Source: Calothrix sp. NIES-4105
Lineage (GTDB): Bacteria; Cyanobacteriota; Cyanobacteriia; Cyanobacteriales; Nostocaceae
DNA length: 64,000 bases
Direction: 5' to 3'
Assembly (NCBI RefSeq): GCF_002368415.1
Contig: NZ_AP018290.1
Span: forward strand, 10,531,717-10,595,716
In this document: one piece after another, positions 56,027-64,000 of the stretch
Layout: every line of letters begins with the position of its first letter
Position numbering within the stretch: the first letter of the stretch is position 1
Position numbers and translations under genes: made by a program
The notes under the pieces: generated by a model
Databases searched by the model: none
Told to the model about the DNA's origin: nothing
Seen by the model: the letters and a program-made list of their open reading frames with translations, nothing else

Positions 56027-57679
56027 CTAAAGACCATACGCGCGCGGGTAAGGTTTTAGTAGTGTTTTTGCTTGATATACGTAAATATTATTAACAACTA
56101 TGCCACCGCGTTTAATTGGTACTTTTGCTATTTCGTTAAAGCTGTTAAAGTGAGATTTATAACTTGTCATTAAATCTTCTCTAGTCGTAAATGCTTCGGT
56201 AGTGATATATAGTGCATCTTTACCTAGCCATTCGTCAGGTTTTGACCAAAATGCAAAGCCGCGTATATCATAACCAATATCAAAACATGTAATTGGTATA
56301 TTAGATATAGGGTGAAGTGCCATTGCTATCAGTCCACCGTAATAATAGCGGTTGGTAAATATAAAGTTAGATTTTTTTAAAGCTTCTTGCAATATCTCAG
56401 ACTCTGCAAAACCGCGTCGTACTTGTTGAATGTCTATTAATTCTGTTGAAGAAGGGTCATTTTGCGGCGCCACAAATCCTCCAAATAATGCAAAATTACT
56501 AGGTTTTTGCAGTGTACCTGTTGTGATATGTAGTAAAAGGAATAGTAAAATTGTTGAAACTACAACTCCTGTACCTACTAACCATCTCCACACTGAACGT
56601 TTAGAGCGATTGTACCAAATTACAGTTTGCTGTCCTAGTAGTAAAGTTGCTACCCAAAATCCTGGCATTGACCAAGCTGGTAAAATCTGACGGTATCCTC
56701 CAATTAAATTAAATCCTAAAATCAATGGTAAGGATAACCATAATATAAATATGTTTTTTAAGTTTTTAGAATCTTTAAATTCTTTACCATCTGTATCTGT
56801 ATTTTTAGAAAATACTTGACTAATTTGATTTATTGTCGTTTTCAAAGTGATGCGCCATAGTGGAAACCCGATAGTCGGAAATAAATAACCAATCCCAACT
56901 AAACACACAAGTAGAACATTTAAAAAATTATAACCCACTTTAGGCACCGCGCGCTCTGATTGAAAAAGAAACGATACCCAGCCATGCTGCATATTCCAAT
57001 ATAATATTGGTGATATTGTTAGCAAAAATAATCCAACTCCTAACCATGTCCAAGGAGAACGGAAAACATTACGATGCTGCTTGCTCGTTAAACAAAAACC
57101 AACTAACCCAAACCCTAAAATAAAACCATGATATTTACTCAGGCAAGCTAAACCAACTAAAACCGAAAGAATTGCCAAACGGTAACTAGGAACGTATGCG
57201 GAAGGTGGAAAATCAAAATCTTCCTTGAAAAACTCGCAAACTGCACAGTATAAACTCGCTGACCAGAAAAAGATCAGCGGATTATCTGGTAAAGTAAATG
57301 TACCAAAAGCAAGTTGATATATTGGTGTTACTGTCGCAATTGCTAACGTTAATGTTGCTGCTTTGACTGAAAATAACCTTGAACTTGTTAAATATAATAG
57401 TACTAAACTACCTGTATGTAAAATCAAAGCGCCTAAGCGAATCGTAAACTGCGATACATTACCAGTCAACCAAGGACCAAAGCCAGTAGAAAAAGCTACA
57501 AGAAGTGGATGGTCGAAATAACTCCAGTCAGGGTGCAGACTGTAAACGTAGTAATAGGCCTCATCAAAGCTCGGATAAAGCCAGAAAGCAATGAAACTTC
57601 TAAATACCAGTCCGGAAACTAGCAAATTAACCGCCAGCTTATTAGTCTTCTTAGCCATCCGTTTCTGGGCTACTTGCAT
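56027..57679 (-). CDS. Family 39 glycosyltransferase (ArnT/PMT-like), membrane
   Basis: 550 residues. About ten membrane helices. N-terminal SFDEAYYYVYSLHPDWSYFDHPLLVAF has the acidic residues of GT39 enzymes that use polyprenyl-phosphate sugars. The soluble C-terminal part has IPITCFDIGYDIRGFAFWSKPDEWLG. Probably sugar transfer to a lipid or glycan outside the cytoplasmic membrane. ATG 57658 (MAKKTNKLAVNLLV) is an alternative start. Confidence 0.85.
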   Translation of the reverse strand: MQVAQKRMAKKTNKLAVNLLVSGLVFRSFIAFWLYPSFDEAYYYVYSLHPDWSYFDHPLLVAFSTGFGPWLTGNVSQFTIRLGALILHTGSLVLLYLTSSRLFSVKAATLTLAIATVTPIYQLAFGTFTLPDNPLIFFWSASLYCAVCEFFKEDFDFPPSAYVPSYRLAILSVLVGLACLSKYHGFILGFGLVGFCLTSKQHRNVFRSPWTWLGVGLFLLTISPILYWNMQHGWVSFLFQSERAVPKVGYNFLNVLLVCLVGIGYLFPTIGFPLWRITLKTTINQISQVFSKNTDTDGKEFKDSKNLKNIFILWLSLPLILGFNLIGGYRQILPAWSMPGFWVATLLLGQQTVIWYNRSKRSVWRWLVGTGVVVSTILLFLLLHITTGTLQKPSNFALFGGFVAPQNDPSSTELIDIQQVRRGFAESEILQEALKKSNFIFTNRYYYGGLIAMALHPISNIPITCFDIGYDIRGFAFWSKPDEWLGKDALYITTEAFTTREDLMTSYKSHFNSFNEIAKVPIKRGGIVVNNIYVYQAKTLLKPYPRAYGL

Positions 57680-58111
57680 TCTTATCTCTACATATATAAT
57701 TCCAACTTGAATAACCTAACGTAAAACTGTGCCATTGTGTAACAAAATATTTGAGTTTAAGTTTTATCCCACTTATCGTTCTCTTGCCGCAAATAATATA
57801 AACCATTAGGTAAAGACTATTTTTCTCTACTTTTCTCTAATTTCCTCACACTTTCCTCACATTGATTGATTATTATTATCACATGTGAGTTGTGACTGCA
57901 TAGTACATTAGCATGTACTAACTAGCTTTATTTCAAGAAATTGGATTCAGGGGTAAGTGATAATGAGTGCAAATAATGTTTTAGCAATGTCCACTACCTA
58001 GCAGCAGCTATGAGTTATTAATCGCTGAAATTGATGTTAAAGAATCAGAAGCATTAATTTATCAGATGCTGCCAAGCTATCCAATTTTAGCAATGTACCG
58101 AGGTATCTAAA
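57680..58111. other. Intergenic stretch with a degenerate gene end
   Basis: 432 bp. Near 58010-58110 (+) a stop-closed frame reads YELLIAEIDVKESEALIYQMLPSYPILAMYRGI, a possible remnant of an unidentified gene. No clear start. Otherwise AT-rich. Confidence 0.4.
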
Positions 58112-59431
58112 TTAAAGTTGATTACGTGCTTTGAGTTGTAAATATCTTTCTACTAGTTCATTACTTATTTGATTCGCTGGTGCGTCTAACACTAACACAC
58201 CACGACCTTTTAAGTTTGCAAATGCAACTTGACGTTGTGCCATTAAATCTAAAGCAACAGCGCGCGTGTAGGCGCCTTGAACATCTTCAGTAAAAGTATG
58301 GGCAATAGCATCAACTTGAGGGTCACGCAAAGCTACGCAAAACGATAAATAACGGGGTGTAAGTCGTGATAAAGCACTTAATAATTCAGATGAAGCGGTA
58401 GCATCTATAATATCAGTAATCACAACTATTAAGCACCGTCGAGTGTGTTGTTGAATAACGTGAGTTACAGCACCTACATAATCAGATTCAAGAAGTACTG
58501 GTTGAATAGGAGTTAAACGGTCGATAAGATGACTAAGTTGATGTTGTCCACGTTCAGGAGGAATCCAAGTATGAATTTGACGGTCAAATACACCTACTCC
58601 AACTTTATCACCACGATGTAAACCTGCCAATGCTAACGATAAAGTTGCATTTAAACCCCAATCAAACCTTTGTAAACCTTGAACTTGTGCCGTCATTAAC
58701 CGACCTCGGTCAAGCAAAATCAATAGCGTTTGTTCTTGTTCCGGTTCCAAAACTCGTACCAGTGGTGATCTATTACCGGCGCCAACACGTCTTGCAGTAG
58801 CTTTCCAATCAATTAATCGTAAATCATCACCGCTGCGGTAGTTTCGCAACTCCGAAAATTCCGTTCCAATACCTAACTGTCGAAACTGACGCATCGACCC
58901 AGATGATTGTAGCGTTAAGCGTATTGAAAGACTTTTTAACCCAATTAAATCAGGATAAACTTTAACTTTCAAACTTTGAGGTATTTTCCAGTTATCCCAT
59001 CCTAAACCCCAGGCGCCAAGTTGACGTATTTGAATATCTCCCCAGTTAAACTCTCCTCGCTTAGTAGGGAATGCTGTGTAAGTTACCTCGCTAGTAGTAT
59101 CTTTTTCTACTTTGATGCGAATTTCAGACTGGTTGATATTAAAACTATTTGGATAATAATCACAAATTTTAATAATGGTGTTGGTAATAGATTTTACTTC
59201 TAATTTAACTGCATTGTCACGTCCGATTGATAATCGTGGTGGTAACTCGCGCGTAATATCAACACGAAAACGACGCGCGCGTAAACTATCGATAATCATT
59301 AAAGTTAAGATTACGGCATCGTATAGTAAAATAATACTGATGCCAGTTGCGACTTTAGTAAAACTTGCAATCGTAGGGGCAAGTATAATGCCTAGAGATA
59401 ACAATAAATAAACTTTTTTGGTTGGAATCAT
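58112..59431 (-). CDS. DUF58 domain protein
   Basis: 439 residues. N-terminal two-helix anchor (KVYLLLSLGIILAPTIASF; ISIILLYDAVILTLMIID). The DUF58 motif is YRSGDDLRLIDWKATAR, then a VWA-like fold (QTLLILLDRGRLM...) and a C-terminal helix. Works with MoxR ATPases in envelope or stress systems. Last gene of the minus-strand operon. Confidence 0.9.
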   Translation of the reverse strand: MIPTKKVYLLLSLGIILAPTIASFTKVATGISIILLYDAVILTLMIIDSLRARRFRVDITRELPPRLSIGRDNAVKLEVKSITNTIIKICDYYPNSFNINQSEIRIKVEKDTTSEVTYTAFPTKRGEFNWGDIQIRQLGAWGLGWDNWKIPQSLKVKVYPDLIGLKSLSIRLTLQSSGSMRQFRQLGIGTEFSELRNYRSGDDLRLIDWKATARRVGAGNRSPLVRVLEPEQEQTLLILLDRGRLMTAQVQGLQRFDWGLNATLSLALAGLHRGDKVGVGVFDRQIHTWIPPERGQHQLSHLIDRLTPIQPVLLESDYVGAVTHVIQQHTRRCLIVVITDIIDATASSELLSALSRLTPRYLSFCVALRDPQVDAIAHTFTEDVQGAYTRAVALDLMAQRQVAFANLKGRGVLVLDAPANQISNELVERYLQLKARNQL

Positions 59432-59434
59432 CGG

Positions 59435-59503
59435 GTAGGGTGCGTGAAGGCTACCTACAATATAACAACGAAGCGAGTAATCTAATAGCCTTCACGCACC
59501 TTA
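59435..59503. repeat. Stem-loop repeat (GGTGCGTGAAGGCTAC family)
   Basis: Terminus at 59439-59454 and a 15-base complement at 59486-59500; adjacent to a second element at 59521. Confidence 0.75.
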
Positions 59504-59518
59504 CTATTAAACGTATAG

Positions 59519-59587
59519 ATGGTGCGTGAAAGCACTTGATTTTTTCGTTTCATTGATTGATTGTAATGGCTTTCACGCACCCTACCT
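59519..59587. repeat. Stem-loop repeat variant with GGTGCGTGAAAGC termini
   Basis: GGTGCGTGAAAGC at 59521-59533 and its complement at 59569-59581; a sequence variant of the same family, 18 bp from the previous copy. The two lie in the gap between moxR and the DUF58 gene. Confidence 0.75.
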
Positions 59588-60532
59588 TGGTACTGGGACT
59601 TTGTTTAATATTGAGGCTATTACAGCGTCGATTTGTAAACCATCGAGCATTGCTTCGGGTTTTAAAATAAGTCTATGACGTAATAATGGGGATGCGACAA
59701 CTTTCACGTCATCTGGAGTCACAAAATCTCTCCCTGCCATATATGCTGACGCTTGCGATGTTTGTAACCATAGACCCGCAGCACGTGGAGAGGCGCCTAA
59801 GTTTAAATCAGAATGCTGACGTGAGGCACCTACTAAGGCTAAAATATAATCAATAATAGCTTCGGATACTTTGACAAGTTTTACAGCTTGACGCACTTCT
59901 AATATTTGAGCAACAGTCGCAACGGTTTCTAATTTGGCTATATCCATACGACGCGCGGCAAACCCTGCTTTACGATTTAATAGCATTTGCTTTTCGGCGG
60001 CAAGCTCAGGATAGTCTACTACTAGCTTGAATAAAAATCTGTCTAACTGCGCTTCTGGTAAAGGATAAGTTCCTTCAAATTCGAGTGGGTTTTGCGTGGC
60101 AATCACCCAAAATAAATCAGGAAGTGGTAAAGTCTCACCATCGAGTGTTACCTGCATCTCTTCCATTGCTTCAAGAAGTGCTGCTTGAGTTTTCGGAGGG
60201 GTACGGTTAATTTCGTCTGCTAGCAGTACTTCTGTAAATACTGGCCCTTTCTTGAGTGAGAAGCTACTTGTATTCACGTCAAATATATTAGTACCTGTAA
60301 TATCCCCAGGTAAAACATCGGGCGTTAACTGGATACGCCGAAAATCTGCTTTGATTAATTGGGCTAATACTTTAACTAGTAGCGTCTTACCAGTTCCCGG
60401 TACTCCTTCTAAAATAATGTGTCCGCCTGATAATAATCCTATTAACGCTTGTTCGATTAAACTGGATTGTCCAACAATAACTTGATTAAGTGCGTTTTTT
60501 AAACGGGTTAGAACTTGATTTACTTGATTCAT
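59582..60532 (-). CDS. MoxR-family AAA+ ATPase
   Basis: 316 residues: Walker A EGVPGTGKTLL, Walker B LLADEINRTPPKTQAALLEAM, sensor 1 VIATQNPLEFEGTYPLPEAQLDRF, lid domain to the end. MoxR proteins act as chaperone-like remodelers for VWA/DUF58 partners. The stop codon region overlaps the 59521 repeat end. Part of the operon. Confidence 0.93.
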   Translation of the reverse strand: MNQVNQVLTRLKNALNQVIVGQSSLIEQALIGLLSGGHIILEGVPGTGKTLLVKVLAQLIKADFRRIQLTPDVLPGDITGTNIFDVNTSSFSLKKGPVFTEVLLADEINRTPPKTQAALLEAMEEMQVTLDGETLPLPDLFWVIATQNPLEFEGTYPLPEAQLDRFLFKLVVDYPELAAEKQMLLNRKAGFAARRMDIAKLETVATVAQILEVRQAVKLVKVSEAIIDYILALVGASRQHSDLNLGASPRAAGLWLQTSQASAYMAGRDFVTPDDVKVVASPLLRHRLILKPEAMLDGLQIDAVIASILNKVPVPR

Positions 60533-60556
60533 GTAAAAATAAGTTATGAGTTAGTC

Positions 60557-60800
60557 GGGGCGGGTTCACCTAGATTTTCTACTTTACCAGGATACAGATA
60601 AACCCGCCCGTAGTTAGAAGGGGCGGGTTCACCTAGATTTTCTACTTTACCAGGATACAGATAAACCCGCCCGTAGTTAGAAGGGGCGGGTTCACCTAGA
60701 TTTTCTACTTTACCAGGATACAGATAAACCCGCCCGTAGTTAGAAGGGGCGGGTTCACCTAGATTTTCTACTTTACCAGGATACAGATAAACCCGCCCGT
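60557..60800. repeat. Four tandem copies of a 63-bp hairpin unit
   Basis: Units start at 60557, 60620, 60683 and 60746, exactly 63 bp apart and almost identical. Each contains GGGCGGGTT and its complement AACCCGCCC around a loop of about 33 bases, so each unit can form a hairpin. They fill the gap between DUF4350 and moxR. No spacers differ, so this is not a CRISPR array. Confidence 0.92.
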
Positions 60801-60807
60801 ATAGGAG

Positions 60808-61941
60808 TTAGGAGTTAGGAGTTAATTTACGTATATTGCCCCATTTCTTCAACCAAGCTATCAAATCTTTTTCGCGATAGCGCCGCCGTTGAGACTGTGC
60901 TTGTTGAGATTGTATACGCAAAGCGGCTTCTAAGTCTGACTCGGCGCCAACCTTATTTCGCCATGCGCTTATTAATTCTTCATCAGGTGTTGCAACATCG
61001 ATAAGATTTTTCTTGCCTAAACCGAGACTTTGTTGAAGTTGATTTAATTCTTCCTTACCAACCATCTCAACAACAAAATCGCTAGAGTCAGCTTTTTGTA
61101 AAACTGCAGCAAGTGCTTCAATATAAGCTTGACTGTTATCTACTGTTGGTGCTTCTAAAGTATTTAGCTTGCCAAAACGACGTTTTGAGAATATTAGTAC
61201 TAGCAGCAAAACACTAGCTTGAATAAAAGCTGCGAAAATTGGCTTCTGGATAAAGTAAGTTAGAATGTCACCTTCACCTTTAGCTTCTTTGATGTCTTTA
61301 TCTTTATAGCCGTGTATGTACTCATCTATATAAATTTTCCTTTTGTTATTATCACTCGCTAGGTGTGCTAAAAACTCAAAATTTCCAGGCTCGTTTTGAT
61401 AAGCGTTAGCTGCAAGATGAGGAGTTACAGAATATATAACTTTACCTTTACCATATTTTATTTGCCAAACGATGGCGCCTCTATCATCACTTAATAAGGA
61501 GTCTACAGCAACTAACTTTCGTTTTGTATCATACCGCTCAGTTGTATCTATTTTGACATTTCCCGCACTTGACTTATGAATGGTGCTAAATTCTGCTGCT
61601 GTAGCTCTTCCTGCAAAGCCTAAAATTACTAAATTATTGCCTTTTTGTATCCAATTGCTTAGTTCATATTCTGACGATAAGTCAAAATCAGGTGATGGGT
61701 TTACCTGTAAAAAAGTTATGAGGTCTTTTTTTGACTCAATATCTTTAGCGGGTCGCTGCCAACGTTCTATTTGCCCTCGACGTTGTATGTAATTATACCA
61801 GGCACCGTAACCTTCAGGCGCGCGATTATAAGTAGAGCCACTATCAAGCCTACCACCACTAGGAGCTGCAAATAAAGTTATTAAAATTAGAACTCCAAGA
61901 ATAATTACAGCAAATATAGTTAGACGATTTGGACGCTTCAT
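60808..61941 (-). CDS. DUF4350 domain membrane protein
   Basis: 377 residues. N-terminal helix (LTIFAVIILGVLILITLFA), an extracytoplasmic DUF4350 domain with LDSGSTYNRAPEGYGAWYNYIQRRGQIERWQRP, a second helix IQASVLLLVLIFSKRRFG, and a cytoplasmic helical end. The stop codon lies in an AGTTAGG heptamer tract. Middle gene of the operon. Confidence 0.85.
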   Translation of the reverse strand: MKRPNRLTIFAVIILGVLILITLFAAPSGGRLDSGSTYNRAPEGYGAWYNYIQRRGQIERWQRPAKDIESKKDLITFLQVNPSPDFDLSSEYELSNWIQKGNNLVILGFAGRATAAEFSTIHKSSAGNVKIDTTERYDTKRKLVAVDSLLSDDRGAIVWQIKYGKGKVIYSVTPHLAANAYQNEPGNFEFLAHLASDNNKRKIYIDEYIHGYKDKDIKEAKGEGDILTYFIQKPIFAAFIQASVLLLVLIFSKRRFGKLNTLEAPTVDNSQAYIEALAAVLQKADSSDFVVEMVGKEELNQLQQSLGLGKKNLIDVATPDEELISAWRNKVGAESDLEAALRIQSQQAQSQRRRYREKDLIAWLKKWGNIRKLTPNS

Positions 61942-61962
61942 GTATTTTGTTTATTATTGAGG

Positions 61963-62568
61963 TCATTCTTGTGTAATTTCTTTATATGCTTGCCGACATT
62001 GTTCATAATTTGTTGGTTCTACTTCCATTTCATCGAAACATATTTGTTCATGGGTTGTAATCAACGTTTCGTAGGGCTGCATAGAAGAGTTAGATAATCG
62101 CAGTATCTGTAAATACTCTCTATCAGTACGGCTTTTTTTATGACGCAAGGTATCTTTTTCATGTAAAAATTGTAAAAGAGCTAAATATAGACATTTACAA
62201 GCATCACGATATCTGTTCTGACGATAAAATTCCTGCGACTGCGATAATAAAGCTGTAGAGTTTATTTCCTGTTCGTTTTTTTGACTGCGAACCTCGTTTG
62301 ATTGTGCTTCGTTTAACCAAGCGTACAAATGCGGATTAAATTTTTTCCATAGGCGCCACATTAACCACAAAACAAAAAAGCTGACTGCTACCCAAAACAG
62401 GAAACTAACCAAGTTTAAAAACCATTGACTAAATCTCAAATTTTGAGAACGATTAGATGTTGGAACATCAAAGCGAGAAAGAAAATATTCTATAGATTCT
62501 CCAACTCGCTTTTGAAGTAGGTAAAACTGCCAACCAAGACTCGACGTTTCAAATTCTTGTGCGGACAT
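61963..62568 (-). CDS. DUF4129 domain membrane protein
   Basis: 201 residues. One membrane helix (LVSFLFWVAVSFFVLWLMWRLW). The C-terminal DUF4129 domain has FYRQNRYRDACKCLYLALLQFLHEKDTLRHKKSRTDREYLQILR. It is often found with MoxR/DUF58/DUF4350. Five bases separate it from the upstream gene. Confidence 0.85.
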   Translation of the reverse strand: MSAQEFETSSLGWQFYLLQKRVGESIEYFLSRFDVPTSNRSQNLRFSQWFLNLVSFLFWVAVSFFVLWLMWRLWKKFNPHLYAWLNEAQSNEVRSQKNEQEINSTALLSQSQEFYRQNRYRDACKCLYLALLQFLHEKDTLRHKKSRTDREYLQILRLSNSSMQPYETLITTHEQICFDEMEVEPTNYEQCRQAYKEITQE

Positions 62569-62573
62569 AGGGA

Positions 62574-63923
62574 TTACTTTTCTAATTTATTAGGGATACC
62601 TTCGCAACCACCAGGTACTGTATTACGGGTTTTTTCGCCACCCCAAGCGCAGCAGTAATAACGTACTGGCTCTGACATGCGCTGAACATTGGTAAAGTCA
62701 GCATCTTGCACAACTGCACCAGTGTGTTCACCCGTTTGATAATTAGGAGGGTGAGTTCGACTGCGGGGTGATGCAGTTTCGTGAGAACCATAGAACAAAC
62801 GTGTTGTTTTTAAGTCAGAATTTCTCAAGCTCGCTTCGTACAAAATAGCGCGCGATAAGTTGGCTTTAACTAAGTCACAGCCACTAAGGTTAGCACGTAC
62901 AAGGTTAGCGTCAGAAAGGTCTGTCCACCGTAAATCTGTACTAGAAAGATCGGCGCCTGCCAATGTTACACCAAGGTCGATAACACGGAGTCCAAAAGCG
63001 CGGTCTTCTGCGTATCCTCCAATACCGTCGAGTATCGCGCGTCCAAGTGTACGGTCACGTTTGAGTGGGGTTAATAATTTCGAGCGTGATAAAAAGCGGA
63101 GTATTTTAGCTTTACCGCTGCCATCGACGCTCCCAAGAATAGCTGCTGTACGTCCTTCAGCTATCGCGCGTTCTTGAGGCCAGTCTTCAAGCTGCCCTTC
63201 TTCGTCGAGTACTAAATCGGAGATACCTTGGAAGTAGGAATCGATAGTTTGCTGCTGGGTAATAATATTTTGTTGGACGGTGAGTAAATTTTGTTGAATA
63301 GTTAGGTCTTTAGATATAACGTACTGGCGCCAAGCTACATAAACAGCAATTATAGCGATAGAAATTTGACCCAAGGCGCCAAACCATTCTCCTAATGCTC
63401 CTCCTGCATCCCAGTTAACGGTTTTGCCCCAACGTAAAATATCATCACCCACTCCCGTAAATTTGATGGCGCCTATTATTCCTATAAATAAAGCAAAAAC
63501 GCCAAATATAACCGCGCGTTCTTGAGGAGAAAACCACTCGTCAAAAACTTCGCGCAACCAAGGGAACAGTATAAACAGCGATATCGCCAAAGTTGCCACG
63601 GTTCCAAGGGCGCCGATAATCCAGATATTTGTAGCAAAGCCAATCAAAATCAACCCAACAGACACAAGGGTGATTAAAAATGCTCTGGGTTGAAGCACAA
63701 CTTGATTATTTGAGCGAATATTTATACCAGAATGCGCTTCTTTTAGAACATTAGTACTTTGTGGAGATTGCAGCGAACTAATAGCAGCAAGGGTTTGCTT
63801 TGCCACAAGTTCCTCTGAGGTAAGACCATTTGCGCTTGCACCTTCAAAGTGATCGGGTTGCAAGTTGTCTTCGGGTGCTTGCTCTGGTAAGCGAGATGAA
63901 TTGGAGTTATTATCAATTGTCAT
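62574..63923 (-). CDS. Pentapeptide repeat protein with an N-terminal four-helix membrane domain
   Basis: 449 residues. Membrane segments at about 83-105, 108-125, 138-158 and 185-200 (e.g. AFLITLVSVGLILIGFATNIWIIGAL; LGQISIAIIAVYVAWRQYV), then a coiled coil, then pentapeptides from about residue 315 (LAGADLSSTDLRWTDLSDANLVRANLSGCDLVKANLSRAIL). It ends in a cysteine-bearing tail. First gene of the MoxR operon; likely a membrane scaffold. It is complete: start ATG 63923. Confidence 0.88.
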   Translation of the reverse strand: MTIDNNSNSSRLPEQAPEDNLQPDHFEGASANGLTSEELVAKQTLAAISSLQSPQSTNVLKEAHSGINIRSNNQVVLQPRAFLITLVSVGLILIGFATNIWIIGALGTVATLAISLFILFPWLREVFDEWFSPQERAVIFGVFALFIGIIGAIKFTGVGDDILRWGKTVNWDAGGALGEWFGALGQISIAIIAVYVAWRQYVISKDLTIQQNLLTVQQNIITQQQTIDSYFQGISDLVLDEEGQLEDWPQERAIAEGRTAAILGSVDGSGKAKILRFLSRSKLLTPLKRDRTLGRAILDGIGGYAEDRAFGLRVIDLGVTLAGADLSSTDLRWTDLSDANLVRANLSGCDLVKANLSRAILYEASLRNSDLKTTRLFYGSHETASPRSRTHPPNYQTGEHTGAVVQDADFTNVQRMSEPVRYYCCAWGGEKTRNTVPGGCEGIPNKLEK

Positions 63924-64000
63924 GCCTTATATTCTCGCTCCCATAGACTCCTTAAACGATATTTCTCCTATCGTATCCGCTACGAGGCGTTTATCGGCAA

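Noticed and set aside
58010-58110. Possible gene end (YELLIAEIDVKESEALIYQ...)
   Set aside because: No start codon and no recognised family; kept only as a note on the intergenic stretch.
60557-60800. CRISPR-like array
   Set aside because: Repeats are directly adjacent and identical in full; there are no variable spacers.

Overview
The window is chromosomal DNA of a cyanobacterium, most likely a filamentous heterocyst-forming one (Nostocales). The evidence is the oxygenic photosynthesis genes (two psaK, psbA, petG, cytM), a CYP110-type P450, a CAAD-domain protein, an AvaK-like DUF2382 gene, and heptameric short tandem repeats of the kind known from Nostocales. The DNA is AT-rich. It carries about 100 copies of the palindrome GGCGCC (my count by eye), where only a handful are expected by chance. 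The classical cyanobacterial HIP1 octamer GCGATCGC was not seen. No tRNA, rRNA, CRISPR array, transposase gene or prophage was recognised.

Layout. 0-10 kb: tandem psaK genes, an M50 protease with CBS domains, an HD hydrolase, a GT2-GtrA glycosyltransferase, a lipoate-ligase-family protein, a 43-residue small protein, a CYP110-like P450 with a premature stop, comM, a HIT protein and psbA with a clear terminator. 10-18 kb: a frameshifted small gene, a two-gene ATPase + TOPRIM-like (DUF3226) unit that resembles split-OLD or PARIS defence modules, recR, marR-DUF2269, cytM/petG, rsmD and hisH. 18-36 kb: mostly conserved cyanobacterial genes (DUF3370, LemA-DUF3137, Nudix, two PEP-CTERM proteins, argS, nadC, Uma2) plus a BrnT/BrnA toxin-antitoxin pair. 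A run of strong hairpins precedes argS.

36-54 kb is the accessory region. It holds two NHLM-type (C39 peptidase/ABC) exporter genes about 9 kb apart. Between them lie an aquaporin-like gene, a stress cluster (PRC-barrel/DUF2382, a lipoprotein and a conserved protein), a Rieske-flavoprotein, a VapBC-type pair, and a decayed deaminase-fold toxin with a decayed putative immunity gene. Directly after the second exporter gene come a protein made of two nuclease-like repeats, a SUKH-type immunity protein, an orphan frame and a second small immunity-like gene, then a broken HNH endonuclease gene. I read this as a polymorphic toxin/immunity locus next to its likely exporter; the toxin-exporter link is inference.

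54-64 kb: a methyltransferase, two tandem paralogous small genes, a CBM2-like protein, a GT39 glycosyltransferase, and a five-gene minus-strand operon (pentapeptide membrane protein, DUF4129, DUF4350, MoxR ATPase, DUF58). Four tandem 63-bp hairpin units and two stem-loop repeats interrupt that operon.

Several families of intergenic palindromes and stem-loops recur across the window, and some supply stop codons or C-terminal codons of genes. Six loci carry frameshifts, nonsense codons or truncation. They look like true gene decay, but sequencing error cannot be excluded from one sequence.
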